The position numbers and the translations under genes are program-made. This document shows positions 1 through 6,093 of a stretch of DNA of 6,608 bases, one piece after another. How positions within the stretch are numbered: position 1 is the stretch's first letter; the number at the start of each line of letters is the position of its first letter. The notes below the pieces were generated by a model. It saw only the letters and a program-made list of their open reading frames with translations. It had not been told where the DNA came from and searched no databases. Origin of the DNA: Acidobacteriota bacterium (lineage in GTDB: Bacteria > Acidobacteriota > UBA4820 > DSQY01); assembly GCA_022759065.1 (NCBI GenBank), contig JAEMPZ010000226.1, forward strand, positions 1 to 6,608. The letters are read 5' to 3'.

Positions 1-109
1 CCAGAAGAGGCGCGGTTTTCTGCGCCGGAACCATCACCCCGTAGCAGGCAAGGATAAATCCGGCCGCCAGGGTTCCGAACCAACGAAGTTTCCGACTCGC
101 TTTACACAT
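1..109 (-). CDS. Partial gene: N-terminus of a probable exported or membrane-anchored protein
   Basis: An open reading frame starts at ATG 107-109 and runs off the left edge, giving 36 complete codons. The peptide begins MCKASRKLRW, a basic N-terminus, and is followed by a hydrophobic stretch (about residues 11-27, FGTLAAGFILACYGVMV) and then PAQKTAPLL. This looks like a signal peptide or single membrane anchor. The ILAC at residues 18-21 loosely resembles a lipobox, but Leu at -2 is unusual. The start is supported by a purine-rich ribosome binding site, GGGGGAG, four bases upstream. The gene begins 16 nt after the stop of the flavoenzyme gene, so it is probably the next gene of the operon. 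It does not reach 150 codons in the window and the family cannot be told from this fragment. Confidence 0.6.
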   Translation of the reverse strand, partial: MCKASRKLRWFGTLAAGFILACYGVMVPAQKTAPLL

Positions 110-125
110 GACTCTCCCCCTTTCT

Positions 126-2024
126 TCAAACGCTCAAACCGGTTTCGTAACCTTCGCGCGCCGCCGATTCGACGTCGCGCACGGCGTTCGCATCTCCTAT
201 TACTCGAATATCCTTGACGATCTCCCTGAATCCTTCTGGCAGGGGCTTTGGCTTGAGCCCCGCGGCTATGAGCACCCAGTCGAAGGGCGGGAGCCTTTGT
301 TCCCCGTTATCGTTCTTCACCACGACTCCGCCGTCATCAAAGGATGTTATCGTGGCGTTCAAAAGGACCTTGATGGAGCGATTCTCCTTGATGCGCTTCA
401 AAGCCAGGTTGCGGCTGACCATCTCCATGTTGTTGGCCAACTCGGGCAGCATCTCTACAATCGTGACCTCGTGGCCGTCTTGCGCAAGAGTCTCCGCGGC
501 TTCGATTCCAACCATGCCGCCGCCCAGCACCAGCACTCGTTTGCCCGCAAGCCGTTTCCCTTCCAGATAGAACTCGAGCGAAGCAAGCGTCGGGACTTTA
601 TCAAGGCCGGGGATGGGTGGGACATTTTGAGTCGAACCAGCCGCCCATACCAGCACTTCAGGATTGATTTTTTTCAGGAAAGCCTCATCCACCGGCTGAT
701 TGCGCATGATTGGAATCTCTTCCCGTTCCACGAGGCGCAACAAGCCGCGAAGCGGCTTTTGCATCGCCTCCTTTCCAAAAGAGAGGGGCGCCGCCCTGAA
801 TGTGCCGCCCATTTCCTTTGAAGCCTCGGCCACGATGACGCCGTGGCCGCGCTTCCAGAGGGTGATCGCGCATGAAAGTCCCGCCGGCCCGGCGCCAACT
901 ACGAGAACGCGTTTCTTCTTTTCCGCCGGGGTCATCGGCGGCTTCCCCACCGTGGGGTTCACGATGCACGAAATCCCCTTGCCGTTGGCGACGTTGTAGA
1001 GGCAGCCTTGCAGGCACGATCCGCACTCCACCACGTCATCGTAGGCTTTTTGTTGCCACTTGGCCGGAAGAGCCGGGTCGGCGACCAAAGGCCGCCCGAG
1101 AGCGATCGCGTCCATCAGTCCCTCGTCAAACAGCCTCTTGGCCCGTTCGTGGCCGCCCATTCTGCCCGCCGCGATAACGGGCAGCTTCGTGTTTTCCCTG
1201 ACGAAGCGAAGAGCCTCCTCCTGCGGCCTTTCCGGCAGGGAGCCGTGGTGGTAGTACCATGGCGGCGCGGCGCAGGCATCACCCATGCCGGCGTGAACGG
1301 CTGCAACGCCGGCCTCTTCGGCGAGCTTCAGAAGCTGGCGCAGCTTTTCATCGGCGCCTGGGTTGAAGGGAAGCGGCCTCGTGACGCGAACCAAAACCGG
1401 GAGGGTTGAAGCCTCGCGAACCGCGCCGAGGACTTCTCGCGCGAAGCGCAGCGGGTCTTTGCCGTACGCGTCCTTTCTCTGGTTCGTTTCGGCCATCATA
1501 AACTGTTGGAGGAGATAACCGTGTCCGGCCTGAATCTCTATTGCGTCGAAGCCCGCTTCTTCGGCTTTGCGCGCCGCGTCGCCGAATGCCTCGACTATGG
1601 CGGTGATCTTTTCCGGCGCCAACTCTCGCGCCTCGGTTCCTTTGGCGGCGCACGAGCAGGCCGAAGGGGCGAGGGGAGGCAAGCCAGTGACCTTGGGATT
1701 GGCCGCCCTTCCGGCGTGGTTGAGGTTGAGGCAGGCCTTTGCGCCGCTCTCGTGAAGCACCGCCGTTATCTTGGAGAGTTCCTTGGCGCTGTAGTCGTTG
1801 TGAATGGTCAACTGCTTCGGGTGCTCCCGGCCTTCCCCGGTAACGGAGACCGGTTCCAGTATGACTAATGCCGCGCCCCCGCCGGCAACCGCCCGGTAAA
1901 AATGGAGGTGGCGCTCGGTGACTCTGCCGTCAGGAGTACCGAAGGCGGTCTTGACCGGCGCCATGAATATCCGGTTTCTGAGGCTTAATCCGCCCAAAGA
2001 CCATTGCTTCACGAGCTCTTCCAT
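126..2024 (-). CDS. Old Yellow Enzyme / 2,4-dienoyl-CoA reductase-type FMN, 4Fe-4S, FAD oxidoreductase
   Basis: This is a full-length, 632-residue soluble flavoenzyme of the NADH:flavin oxidoreductase family with the three-part layout of bacterial 2,4-dienoyl-CoA reductase and enoate reductase. Residues 1-330 form the OYE TIM barrel that binds FMN (SLRNRIFMAPV near 14-24, NHAGRA at 102-107, AGHGYLLQQFM at 166-176 with the probable proton donor Tyr170). A 4Fe-4S site follows as C334-x2-C337-x3-C341-x11-C353, the family spacing. The C-terminal half has two nucleotide-binding folds, GAGPAG at 377-382 (FAD) and GGGMVG at 501-506 (NAD(P)H), ending in VIGDA at 608-612. In the family, electrons pass from NAD(P)H through FAD and the cluster to FMN, which reduces an activated C=C bond; the substrate here is unknown. 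The start at 2024 has GAGGGG eight bases upstream, and only 12 nt separate it from the thi4-like gene. Cys123 and Cys125 in the barrel are unusual additions. The family call is firm; a fatty-acid role (fadH) is not supported by the context. Confidence 0.93.
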   Translation of the reverse strand: MEELVKQWSLGGLSLRNRIFMAPVKTAFGTPDGRVTERHLHFYRAVAGGGAALVILEPVSVTGEGREHPKQLTIHNDYSAKELSKITAVLHESGAKACLNLNHAGRAANPKVTGLPPLAPSACSCAAKGTEARELAPEKITAIVEAFGDAARKAEEAGFDAIEIQAGHGYLLQQFMMAETNQRKDAYGKDPLRFAREVLGAVREASTLPVLVRVTRPLPFNPGADEKLRQLLKLAEEAGVAAVHAGMGDACAAPPWYYHHGSLPERPQEEALRFVRENTKLPVIAAGRMGGHERAKRLFDEGLMDAIALGRPLVADPALPAKWQQKAYDDVVECGSCLQGCLYNVANGKGISCIVNPTVGKPPMTPAEKKKRVLVVGAGPAGLSCAITLWKRGHGVIVAEASKEMGGTFRAAPLSFGKEAMQKPLRGLLRLVEREEIPIMRNQPVDEAFLKKINPEVLVWAAGSTQNVPPIPGLDKVPTLASLEFYLEGKRLAGKRVLVLGGGMVGIEAAETLAQDGHEVTIVEMLPELANNMEMVSRNLALKRIKENRSIKVLLNATITSFDDGGVVVKNDNGEQRLPPFDWVLIAAGLKPKPLPEGFREIVKDIRVIGDANAVRDVESAAREGYETGLSV

Positions 2025-2032
2025 GGAAGGTT

Positions 2033-2038
2033 CCCCTC
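2033..2038 (-). promoter_or_regulatory. Ribosome binding site of the flavoenzyme gene
   Basis: GAGGGG lies eight bases before the ATG at 2022-2024 and overlaps the TGA stop of the preceding thi4-like gene (2037-2039). It fixes the start and suggests translational coupling of the two genes. Confidence 0.6.
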
Positions 2039-2801
2039 AATGGCGTTTCCGCAAATCCTTTAAAATTATTTTCGCCGCCTTTTCGCCGGAGAGAAGCATG
2101 CCGCCGAATATCGGCCCCATCCTCGGGCCGCCATAAAAAGAGCATACGCTCATTCCGGCCAAATAAAGCCCTGGGAAGCAGGCGCCGGTTTTCTTTACGA
2201 CGAAGGCTTCGGCCGCCTCCGCGTCCATGGGCCCCTCTCCTGTGTGCTCGCCCTTAAGCAGGCCCCGCTTCGCCAGGAGCTGCGCGGCGACGAACTCGTG
2301 GCCGGTCGTGTCCGCGACAGCCCTAGCGTCAAAGGTTATCGGGTCAATTGGCAGATTATCGCCAAGGAATGTCCTGTTTGCGACGACGCCGGTGACCCGC
2401 CCCTCCTTCACGACGAGGTCCTCAAGGTACGTAAGATTGAATAACGCCGCGCCTGAGCGCAGGGCCGCGAGAACCAGCCCGGCCGCCAGTTCGGCGGCGC
2501 TGGCCACCAGAAGGCCATTGCCCGCTTCTTGGCATTGAACATTAAGCTCCTCCAGAAGCGGAGAGGTTGTTTTCTCGACGACCAGATCGGGCATGCCCAT
2601 TCCGCCGCCCCAAATGCCGCCGCCGGGCGCGAGGCGCTTTTCGAGAATCGTGACTTTGAGCCCTTCCTGCGCCAACCGCCAGGCGCAAACCAGGCCGGAC
2701 GGCCCAGCGCCGACGATTATGGCGTCGCTTTGAAGATGGCCGAGAAAACGGCTCGTGTAAGACCCGATGATGGCTCGCGAAACTTCGGCTTCAGAGCTCA
2801 T
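2037..2801 (-). CDS. thi4: Thi4-type thiazole synthase (sulfide-dependent ADP-thiazole synthase family), lacking the usual Cys/His
   Basis: This 254-residue protein has the usual length of prokaryotic Thi4 and its signatures throughout. They are SRAIIGSY (8-15), the dinucleotide-binding GAGPSG (31-36), LEKRLAPGGGIWGGGM (53-68), DTTGHE (164-169), GEGPMDAEAAE (188-198) and GMSVCSFYGGPRMGPIFGGM (216-235). The family makes the ADP-thiazole carboxylate precursor of thiamine from NAD and glycine. Yeast-type enzymes take the sulfur from their own Cys, while archaeal-type enzymes carry His there and use free sulfide with iron. By eye, the segment NLPIDPI (149-155) aligns with yeast CCMDP and methanogen LHVDP, placing Pro151 at the catalytic position, so self-sacrificing chemistry is unlikely. 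The gene starts at 2801, 9 nt after the NifX-like gene, with only a weak ribosome binding site. It could be a true sulfide-using thiazole synthase or a Thi4 relative with another role. No other thiamine gene is in the window. Confidence 0.9.
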   Translation of the reverse strand: MSSEAEVSRAIIGSYTSRFLGHLQSDAIIVGAGPSGLVCAWRLAQEGLKVTILEKRLAPGGGIWGGGMGMPDLVVEKTTSPLLEELNVQCQEAGNGLLVASAAELAAGLVLAALRSGAALFNLTYLEDLVVKEGRVTGVVANRTFLGDNLPIDPITFDARAVADTTGHEFVAAQLLAKRGLLKGEHTGEGPMDAEAAEAFVVKKTGACFPGLYLAGMSVCSFYGGPRMGPIFGGMLLSGEKAAKIILKDLRKRH

Positions 2802-2810
2802 AAGCGCGGC

Positions 2811-3185
2811 CTATTCGTGGTCGTGGCAGCCATGAAAGCCCTGGTCGTGGCAGGACTCGCCGGACGCGGACAGGCTTCCTTCAAGGAAACGTTTTACCAC
2901 ATCGTCGGGGGCGCCTGCGCCCGAAACGCCTATCACGACCTGGATGCCGAAGTCCTCAAGCATGGTAACCGCCCTGGGGCCCATGCCTCCAGCCAGGATG
3001 GTGTTGACGCCCTGCTCCTTGAGCCAGGTCGGAAAACTACCCTGCTCGTGGGGAGGCGGAACCGCACTTACCGACGAGACGATCTTCCTTGCCTTCTCGT
3101 CAACCTCGAAGATGGCGAAACGGTCCGCGCCGCCAAAGTGCTGAGAAAATCTTCCATTGACCACCGGCACCGCAAGTTTTTGCAT
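2811..3185 (-). CDS. NifX/NafY/ORP-like dinitrogenase iron-molybdenum cofactor family protein with Cys/His-rich tail
   Basis: This 124-residue protein is a stand-alone member of the dinitrogenase Fe-Mo cofactor biosynthesis domain family (COG1433). It starts MQKLAVPVVNGRFSQHFGGA (the IAVPV..G.....HFG signature) with ADRFAIFEVD next, then P43-P-P-H46-E, followed by GVNTILAGGMGPRAVTMLEDFGI in two parts (59-67 and 68-81) and VVIGVSGAG (83-91). Such proteins bind or carry Fe, Mo or mixed-metal clusters, as in NifX, NafY and the Mo-Cu orange protein of Desulfovibrio. After the domain (about residue 105) comes a short tail, SCHDQGFHGCHDHE, with C112, H113, H118, C120, H121 and H123, which looks like a metal-binding appendage. 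The start at 3185 has AAGGAG six bases upstream. The gene lies 24 nt after the permease gene and 9 nt before the thi4-like gene. No nitrogenase genes are present, so a nitrogen-fixation role is not implied. Confidence 0.9.
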   Translation of the reverse strand: MQKLAVPVVNGRFSQHFGGADRFAIFEVDEKARKIVSSVSAVPPPHEQGSFPTWLKEQGVNTILAGGMGPRAVTMLEDFGIQVVIGVSGAGAPDDVVKRFLEGSLSASGESCHDQGFHGCHDHE

Positions 3186-3191
3186 TTGTAG

Positions 3192-3197
3192 CTCCTT
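3192..3197 (-). promoter_or_regulatory. Ribosome binding site of the NifX-like gene
   Basis: AAGGAG sits six bases before the ATG at 3183-3185, in the short A+T-rich gap after the permease stop codon. Confidence 0.65.
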
Positions 3198-3209
3198 AAG
3201 TTGGATTTA

Positions 3210-4235
3210 TTAAAAACCAGCTAACATAAGGCCTCCGCCCAATGCGAGGCCCGCAACCACGTTCACAGACTTGACCTTCACGAATTCCCACGGCGATTCG
3301 GCCAATAACGGCAACATGCCGTGGCCGTCCTGAACGGCGGACGAGGCCGCGAGAACCGAAAATGGAAGAATACCACGCGCGAAGAGGGTCACGAAAATGA
3401 GGTGAGGGCCCGACTCGGGGATAATTCCGACCAGCACCGCCGCCACCAGGGCCATTTCCGGATGAGCCTTTATCCAGCCTTCCAGTGGCAAATTCGCGGC
3501 GTTCATCCAGGCCAGGAGCAAGAGCACGCCCGCAACCCATAGAAATAGTTTTGGGAGATGTTTTTTTGCGACGTGTTCGTAGAGGTGCTCTTTGAGGAAA
3601 TGTTCCGGCACGGTAAAAACGACTAAAAAGGCCAGGGCCGCCACAAGCAACAGCGTCCAGCGGATCCAATTCCAGTTTTCCGGGCCTATCCAGCCAAGAG
3701 CCGTGGCCACTATAAACAATGCAAGCGTAAGGCAGAGGGTAGCTCGCTGAAGGCTGCACTCTATGAATGAGGCGCGCAGAAATCTTGCCGGCCCCTTGGC
3801 CACCTCCGCGGCGTGGAGGACGATTCCCTCGGGGCAGCAACCTTTTTTATAAAACCGCGGCCTTGCGACCCGGTCCAGCAAGAGAGCCACCACGACGCCA
3901 AATGTGAACAGGAGGGCGAACAGGAGCAGCGCACGGCCTGGAAAAAGGGCAAGCATGACGAATGCCTCGTCGCCGCTTGAGGCGATCATCGCCCCCGCAA
4001 GCGTTCCGAGGCTAATCATGCCGTGGGTGTAAAGGGTCACGTCCGTAAAAGCCCCCAGGCATCCGGGGACGGTCCCAACGAGCGCCACCGCGGCCGTTTT
4101 GAAGATTCCGCCCCGTTGCAGCCAGTTACCCAGAACGCCAGCCGAGAAAATCTGAAGGTATTCCACCAGAAGCATCATCACGAAGACAAAGCCGGTGATC
4201 ATCAGGGTGTCGGCGAGAATTGCCGTGAAGTTCAT
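3210..4235 (-). CDS. Polytopic permease, putative 10-TM heavy-metal (manganese/arsenic-type) exporter
   Basis: This 341-residue inner-membrane protein has about eight to ten hydrophobic segments and resembles the putative 10-TM exporter family annotated as manganese transporter or arsenic efflux protein (ArsP_2-like). Two related blocks are visible. Residues 54-99 start GTVPG and contain VTLYTHG and SSGDE; residues 270-315 start GIIPESGP and contain VTLFARG and QDGHG. They align without gaps at an offset of 216 residues, indicating an internal duplication. Acidic and His residues (D89, E90; D303, H305) sit in otherwise hydrophobic blocks and could bind metal. A polar loop at 211-226 carries H212, H217, H221 and H226 alternating with Glu, and C133-C134 lies in another loop. 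The start at 4235 was chosen because an upstream in-frame ATG at 4394 would add 53 Arg/Pro/Gly-rich residues inside the previous gene. The chosen ATG overlaps that gene's stop (ATGA) and has AAAGGG nine bases upstream. The transported substrate is not known. Confidence 0.85.
   Translation of the reverse strand: MNFTAILADTLMITGFVFVMMLLVEYLQIFSAGVLGNWLQRGGIFKTAAVALVGTVPGCLGAFTDVTLYTHGMISLGTLAGAMIASSGDEAFVMLALFPGRALLLFALLFTFGVVVALLLDRVARPRFYKKGCCPEGIVLHAAEVAKGPARFLRASFIECSLQRATLCLTLALFIVATALGWIGPENWNWIRWTLLLVAALAFLVVFTVPEHFLKEHLYEHVAKKHLPKLFLWVAGVLLLLAWMNAANLPLEGWIKAHPEMALVAAVLVGIIPESGPHLIFVTLFARGILPFSVLAASSAVQDGHGMLPLLAESPWEFVKVKSVNVVAGLALGGGLMLAGF
4232..4235 (-). other. ATGA stop/start overlap coupling the radical SAM and permease genes
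   Basis: The TGA stop of the radical SAM gene (4232-4234) and the ATG of the permease gene (4233-4235) share bases, the standard four-base overlap of co-translated genes. It supports the shorter permease start over the in-frame ATG at 4394. Confidence 0.8.
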
Positions 4236-5233
4236 GGCACTTGTCCCTTTGGTTCGCCTCTCGCGGCGTCGAAAAAGTATCGGCCCTGGCGGAACAGGCC
4301 GCGCGCTTTGCCTTCTCGAACCAGCGCTTCCAGGACCTTCAGGGTTCCTGGCGCGCTTGTCCCCAGGCCGGCGCAGATGTCCTCCAAGGTGCACGGCCGC
4401 CGCCAGAGCATCTCAAGGACGGGAGCGGCCTCATCCGGCGCCACCGGCGCCCGCTTGACGGGCCTGGGCGGTTCGGCGATCACCTCGGCTCTCGGTTCAA
4501 AGAAGGAGCATAGCTGTTCCAGGCGCTCAAGGCCAAGCGGGAAAACAAAATCACGCGAACTTGGCCTTATGGGGGTGTTCAGTTGAATTTTGTCCGGCTT
4601 GAAGCGCTTTGCCCGTTTCGCGATCTCGCGCAACCGTTTTGGCTGTTCGGTCATTCCCTGAATGACCATGACCTCAAGCCAGATAGGCTTTCTGTAGCTT
4701 TCGCGGAAGAGGACAAGCCCTTCGGTCACCTCTTCAAGCGTAAGGCCATTAACCGGCCTGTTGACCCACTGAAAGAACTCCTCGTCGCCGGCATCAAGGC
4801 TGGGAATCACGAGATCGCAGAGCGCCGCATCGCGACGTATTTGCTCTTCCTTGAAGAGCGCGCCGTTGGTCAAAAGCGCGATGGGAATGTCAGTCGCGGC
4901 CTTGATGCCTTCAACCAGCTCGCCCAGGCCGCTGTAAAGCGTGGGTTCTCCCGAACCGGCGAGCGTTATGAAGTCCGGCTTCGACGCTTTTGCCCTCGCG
5001 ATGACCTCGTGCAAAAGCCCTTGAACAGGGAAAAACGGGGCGCGCTCGGCGGTCAGCTTGGTAGTTGGGCCGAGTTGGCAATAGACGCAGTCGTAGGAGC
5101 ACGTCTTGAAGGGGACGAGGTCCACGCCAAGGCTTCGGCCAAGCCTGCGGCTTGGCACTGGGCCGTACACGCGGGCAGACAAACGATGTTCCGATGGCGC
5201 CGCCGTTTTCTGGTCGCGAGAGGTTTCCTGCAT
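4232..5233 (-). CDS. Radical SAM protein, COG0731-type, with C-terminal winged-helix-like region
   Basis: This 333-residue enzyme has the radical SAM cluster motif C45-x3-C49-x2-C52 (CSYDCVYC), preceded by the typical VYGPVPSRRLGRSLGVDL (22-39). It also has the SAM-contact motif AGSGEPTL (92-99), LLTNG (120-124), IPSLDA (143-148) and IQLNTPIRP (216-224). These place it with the stand-alone Fe-S oxidoreductases of COG0731, distantly related to the wybutosine enzyme TYW1; the substrate is unknown for most members. The core ends near residue 255. Residues 265-322 (APDEAAPVLEMLWRRP, then CTLEDICAGLG, then VLEALVREGKARGL and GRYF) read like a winged helix, so the protein may bind nucleic acid or a partner. 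The start at 5233 has AAGGTAGGG just upstream and lies 6 nt after the DUF302 stop. Its stop overlaps the permease start by 4 nt, implying coupled translation. The enzyme class is firm; the reaction cannot be read from the sequence. Confidence 0.92.
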   Translation of the reverse strand: MQETSRDQKTAAPSEHRLSARVYGPVPSRRLGRSLGVDLVPFKTCSYDCVYCQLGPTTKLTAERAPFFPVQGLLHEVIARAKASKPDFITLAGSGEPTLYSGLGELVEGIKAATDIPIALLTNGALFKEEQIRRDAALCDLVIPSLDAGDEEFFQWVNRPVNGLTLEEVTEGLVLFRESYRKPIWLEVMVIQGMTEQPKRLREIAKRAKRFKPDKIQLNTPIRPSSRDFVFPLGLERLEQLCSFFEPRAEVIAEPPRPVKRAPVAPDEAAPVLEMLWRRPCTLEDICAGLGTSAPGTLKVLEALVREGKARGLFRQGRYFFDAARGEPKGQVP

Positions 5234-5239
5234 GTCACC

Positions 5240-5713
5240 CTACCTTTCAAGGACCGCCTTCAGCATCGCGCGTTCCGCCTTTGCCACGCTTCCGCCCATG
5301 ACCCTGGCCATGGAACCGCCGAAGAGCCTGCCCATCAGGCGCGTATTCGTCTTGGATACCAAAACCGCTCCGTCATCGTCTTCGTAAACGGCGAAGGTAC
5401 AGGGCATGAGACAAGCGACGCGGCGGTTGTCCTTGAGTACTTCGGTGGCGTGGTGGGGTTCGCAGAGCTTTATGAGATGGACCTTTGGCGCTAAGAATAC
5501 CTGTTTCTTCTCAAAGCTGTCATTCATGCGCTTCGAGTCGCTTAAGAGCCAGCCCGCGCCGAGCACGGCCTGTTCAAGCCGCGAGACCGTTTCATCGAAG
5601 CCATAGAGGCTCTTGTGGACTTGGATCATGCGCGCCCGCATCAGCGCCATAACCCATCCAGCCGTGAAGACCAGCCCGCAAACGAGCCCCGCGACGAAAA
5701 GCGTCGCGTTCAT
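5240..5713 (-). CDS. DUF302 domain protein with N-terminal membrane anchor
   Basis: This 157-residue protein has one hydrophobic helix (about residues 4-24), followed by R26, R28 and K34. By the positive-inside rule this would leave the rest in the cytoplasm. A DUF302 domain follows, with an early helix-rich part (SLYGFDETVSRLEQAV, 35-50, then GAGWLLSD) and the central IKLCEPHHATEVLKDNRRVA (81-100). The CLMPCTFAVYEDDDG block (101-115) comes next. C84, H87, H88, C101 and C105 are candidate metal or redox residues. The biochemical role of DUF302 is not established. The C-terminal MGRLFGGSMARVMGGSVAKAE (127-147, Gly/Met-rich) matches what is often seen in longer DUF302 proteins. The start at 5713 has a strong AAGGAG five bases upstream. 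The gene follows an 83-nt gap, the largest in the operon, and precedes the radical SAM gene by 6 nt. Confidence 0.85.
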   Translation of the reverse strand: MNATLFVAGLVCGLVFTAGWVMALMRARMIQVHKSLYGFDETVSRLEQAVLGAGWLLSDSKRMNDSFEKKQVFLAPKVHLIKLCEPHHATEVLKDNRRVACLMPCTFAVYEDDDGAVLVSKTNTRLMGRLFGGSMARVMGGSVAKAERAMLKAVLER

Positions 5714-5796
5714 GCCATCTCCTTAACCTGTGCAAATCCTTGCCGCATCACCGCCGCACGTGCCTCCGCGCCAAAGCCTTTCTATGCCTTGTGGTT
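5714..5796 (-). other. 83-nt intergenic gap, the longest inside the operon
   Basis: No gene, T-run terminator or clear promoter is visible in this gap between the DUF5320-like and DUF302 genes. It contains the palindrome GCACGTGC and, on the minus strand, two copies of TGCGGC 11 bases apart. It ends in the DUF302 ribosome binding site (AAGGAG at 5719-5724). Confidence 0.4.
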
Positions 5797-6075
5797 CTAT
5801 TCCTCACGGGGAGAGGCGTTGCGCATAGCCTCAAGCTGCTTCTCGAGCTCGTCCACTTTTTTACGTAATGTCTCAACCTGAGACCAAGCGTCACCTCTTC
5901 CCGGGATTTGGGCGCCGGGCCAAACCTCGTTGCCTCCGCCAAAGCAGCGGCCTCTTCCGCCGCCCCATGGAATGCCGTTAAAGCCCATGCCTCTTGGTTC
6001 TTGGCCTTCGGTTTCGAGGCGCCTGCATCCGCGCCCGCGCCCGCCAAAATAACCTCGACTTTCATTTGCGTACAT
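5797..6075 (-). CDS. DUF5320-like small Gly/Arg-rich protein with coiled-coil tail
   Basis: This 92-residue protein has a Gly/Arg/aromatic-rich, low-complexity first half (residues 1-62, with GGRGRGCRR, RGMGFNG and GGGRGRCFGGG) and a charged helix at about 64-88. That helix shows heptad-spaced hydrophobics (L70, V74, L77, L81, M84), so a short coiled coil is likely. This layout, Gly/Met/Pro-rich N-terminus then coiled coil, matches DUF5320, small proteins commonly found beside NifX-like and DUF134 genes in anaerobes. C17 and C44 are the only cysteines. No enzymatic function can be assigned. The start at 6075 has the best ribosome binding site of the window (AAGGAGG, six bases upstream), so the gene is probably highly translated. 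It follows the DUF134 stop by 18 nt. The N-terminus lacks the usual MPWGDGTGP-like opening of the family, so membership is likely rather than certain. Confidence 0.75.
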   Translation of the reverse strand: MYANESRGYFGGRGRGCRRLETEGQEPRGMGFNGIPWGGGRGRCFGGGNEVWPGAQIPGRGDAWSQVETLRKKVDELEKQLEAMRNASPREE

Positions 6076-6081
6076 GTCAAA

Positions 6082-6088
6082 CCTCCTT
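6082..6088 (-). promoter_or_regulatory. Consensus ribosome binding site of the DUF5320-like gene
   Basis: AAGGAGG lies six bases before the ATG at 6073-6075. It is the closest match to the anti-Shine-Dalgarno complement in the window and confirms that the small Gly-rich frame is a real gene. Confidence 0.75.
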
Positions 6089-6093
6089 CTAAA

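Noticed and set aside
108..821. Long plus-strand frame (237 codons) over the flavoenzyme gene
   Set aside because: It lies antisense to a gene with clear motifs on the minus strand, has no family features and is expected in G+C-rich DNA.
2811..3185. Evidence for a nitrogen-fixation cluster
   Set aside because: A lone NifX-like domain is common in non-fixing anaerobes, and no nifHDK, nifB or nifE/N genes are present; the radical SAM protein lacks NifB signatures.
3196..3840. Minus-strand frame of 214 codons inside the permease gene
   Set aside because: Out-of-frame overlap with the permease; the translation is Arg/Gly/Pro-rich with no membrane pattern.
4236..4394. N-terminal extension of the permease by 53 residues
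   Set aside because: It overlaps the radical SAM gene by about 160 nt, is Arg/Pro/Gly-rich, and the internal ATG has an overlap start and ribosome binding site.
5138..5156. Eight-bp inverted repeat with a 3-nt loop
   Set aside because: It sits in the radical SAM coding region that encodes the conserved SRRLGRSLG motif, so the repeat is explained by codons; there is no T-run.
4583..5494. Plus-strand frame of 303 codons opposite the radical SAM and DUF302 genes
   Set aside because: Shadow of two well-supported minus-strand genes; its translation is Arg-rich with no recognisable motif and it spans a gene boundary.
5748..6080. Alternative 110-codon minus-strand frame over the DUF5320-like gene
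   Set aside because: The 92-codon frame has the consensus ribosome binding site, Gly-rich/coiled-coil layout and fits the 18-nt spacing; the other frame is Ala/Arg-rich without family resemblance.
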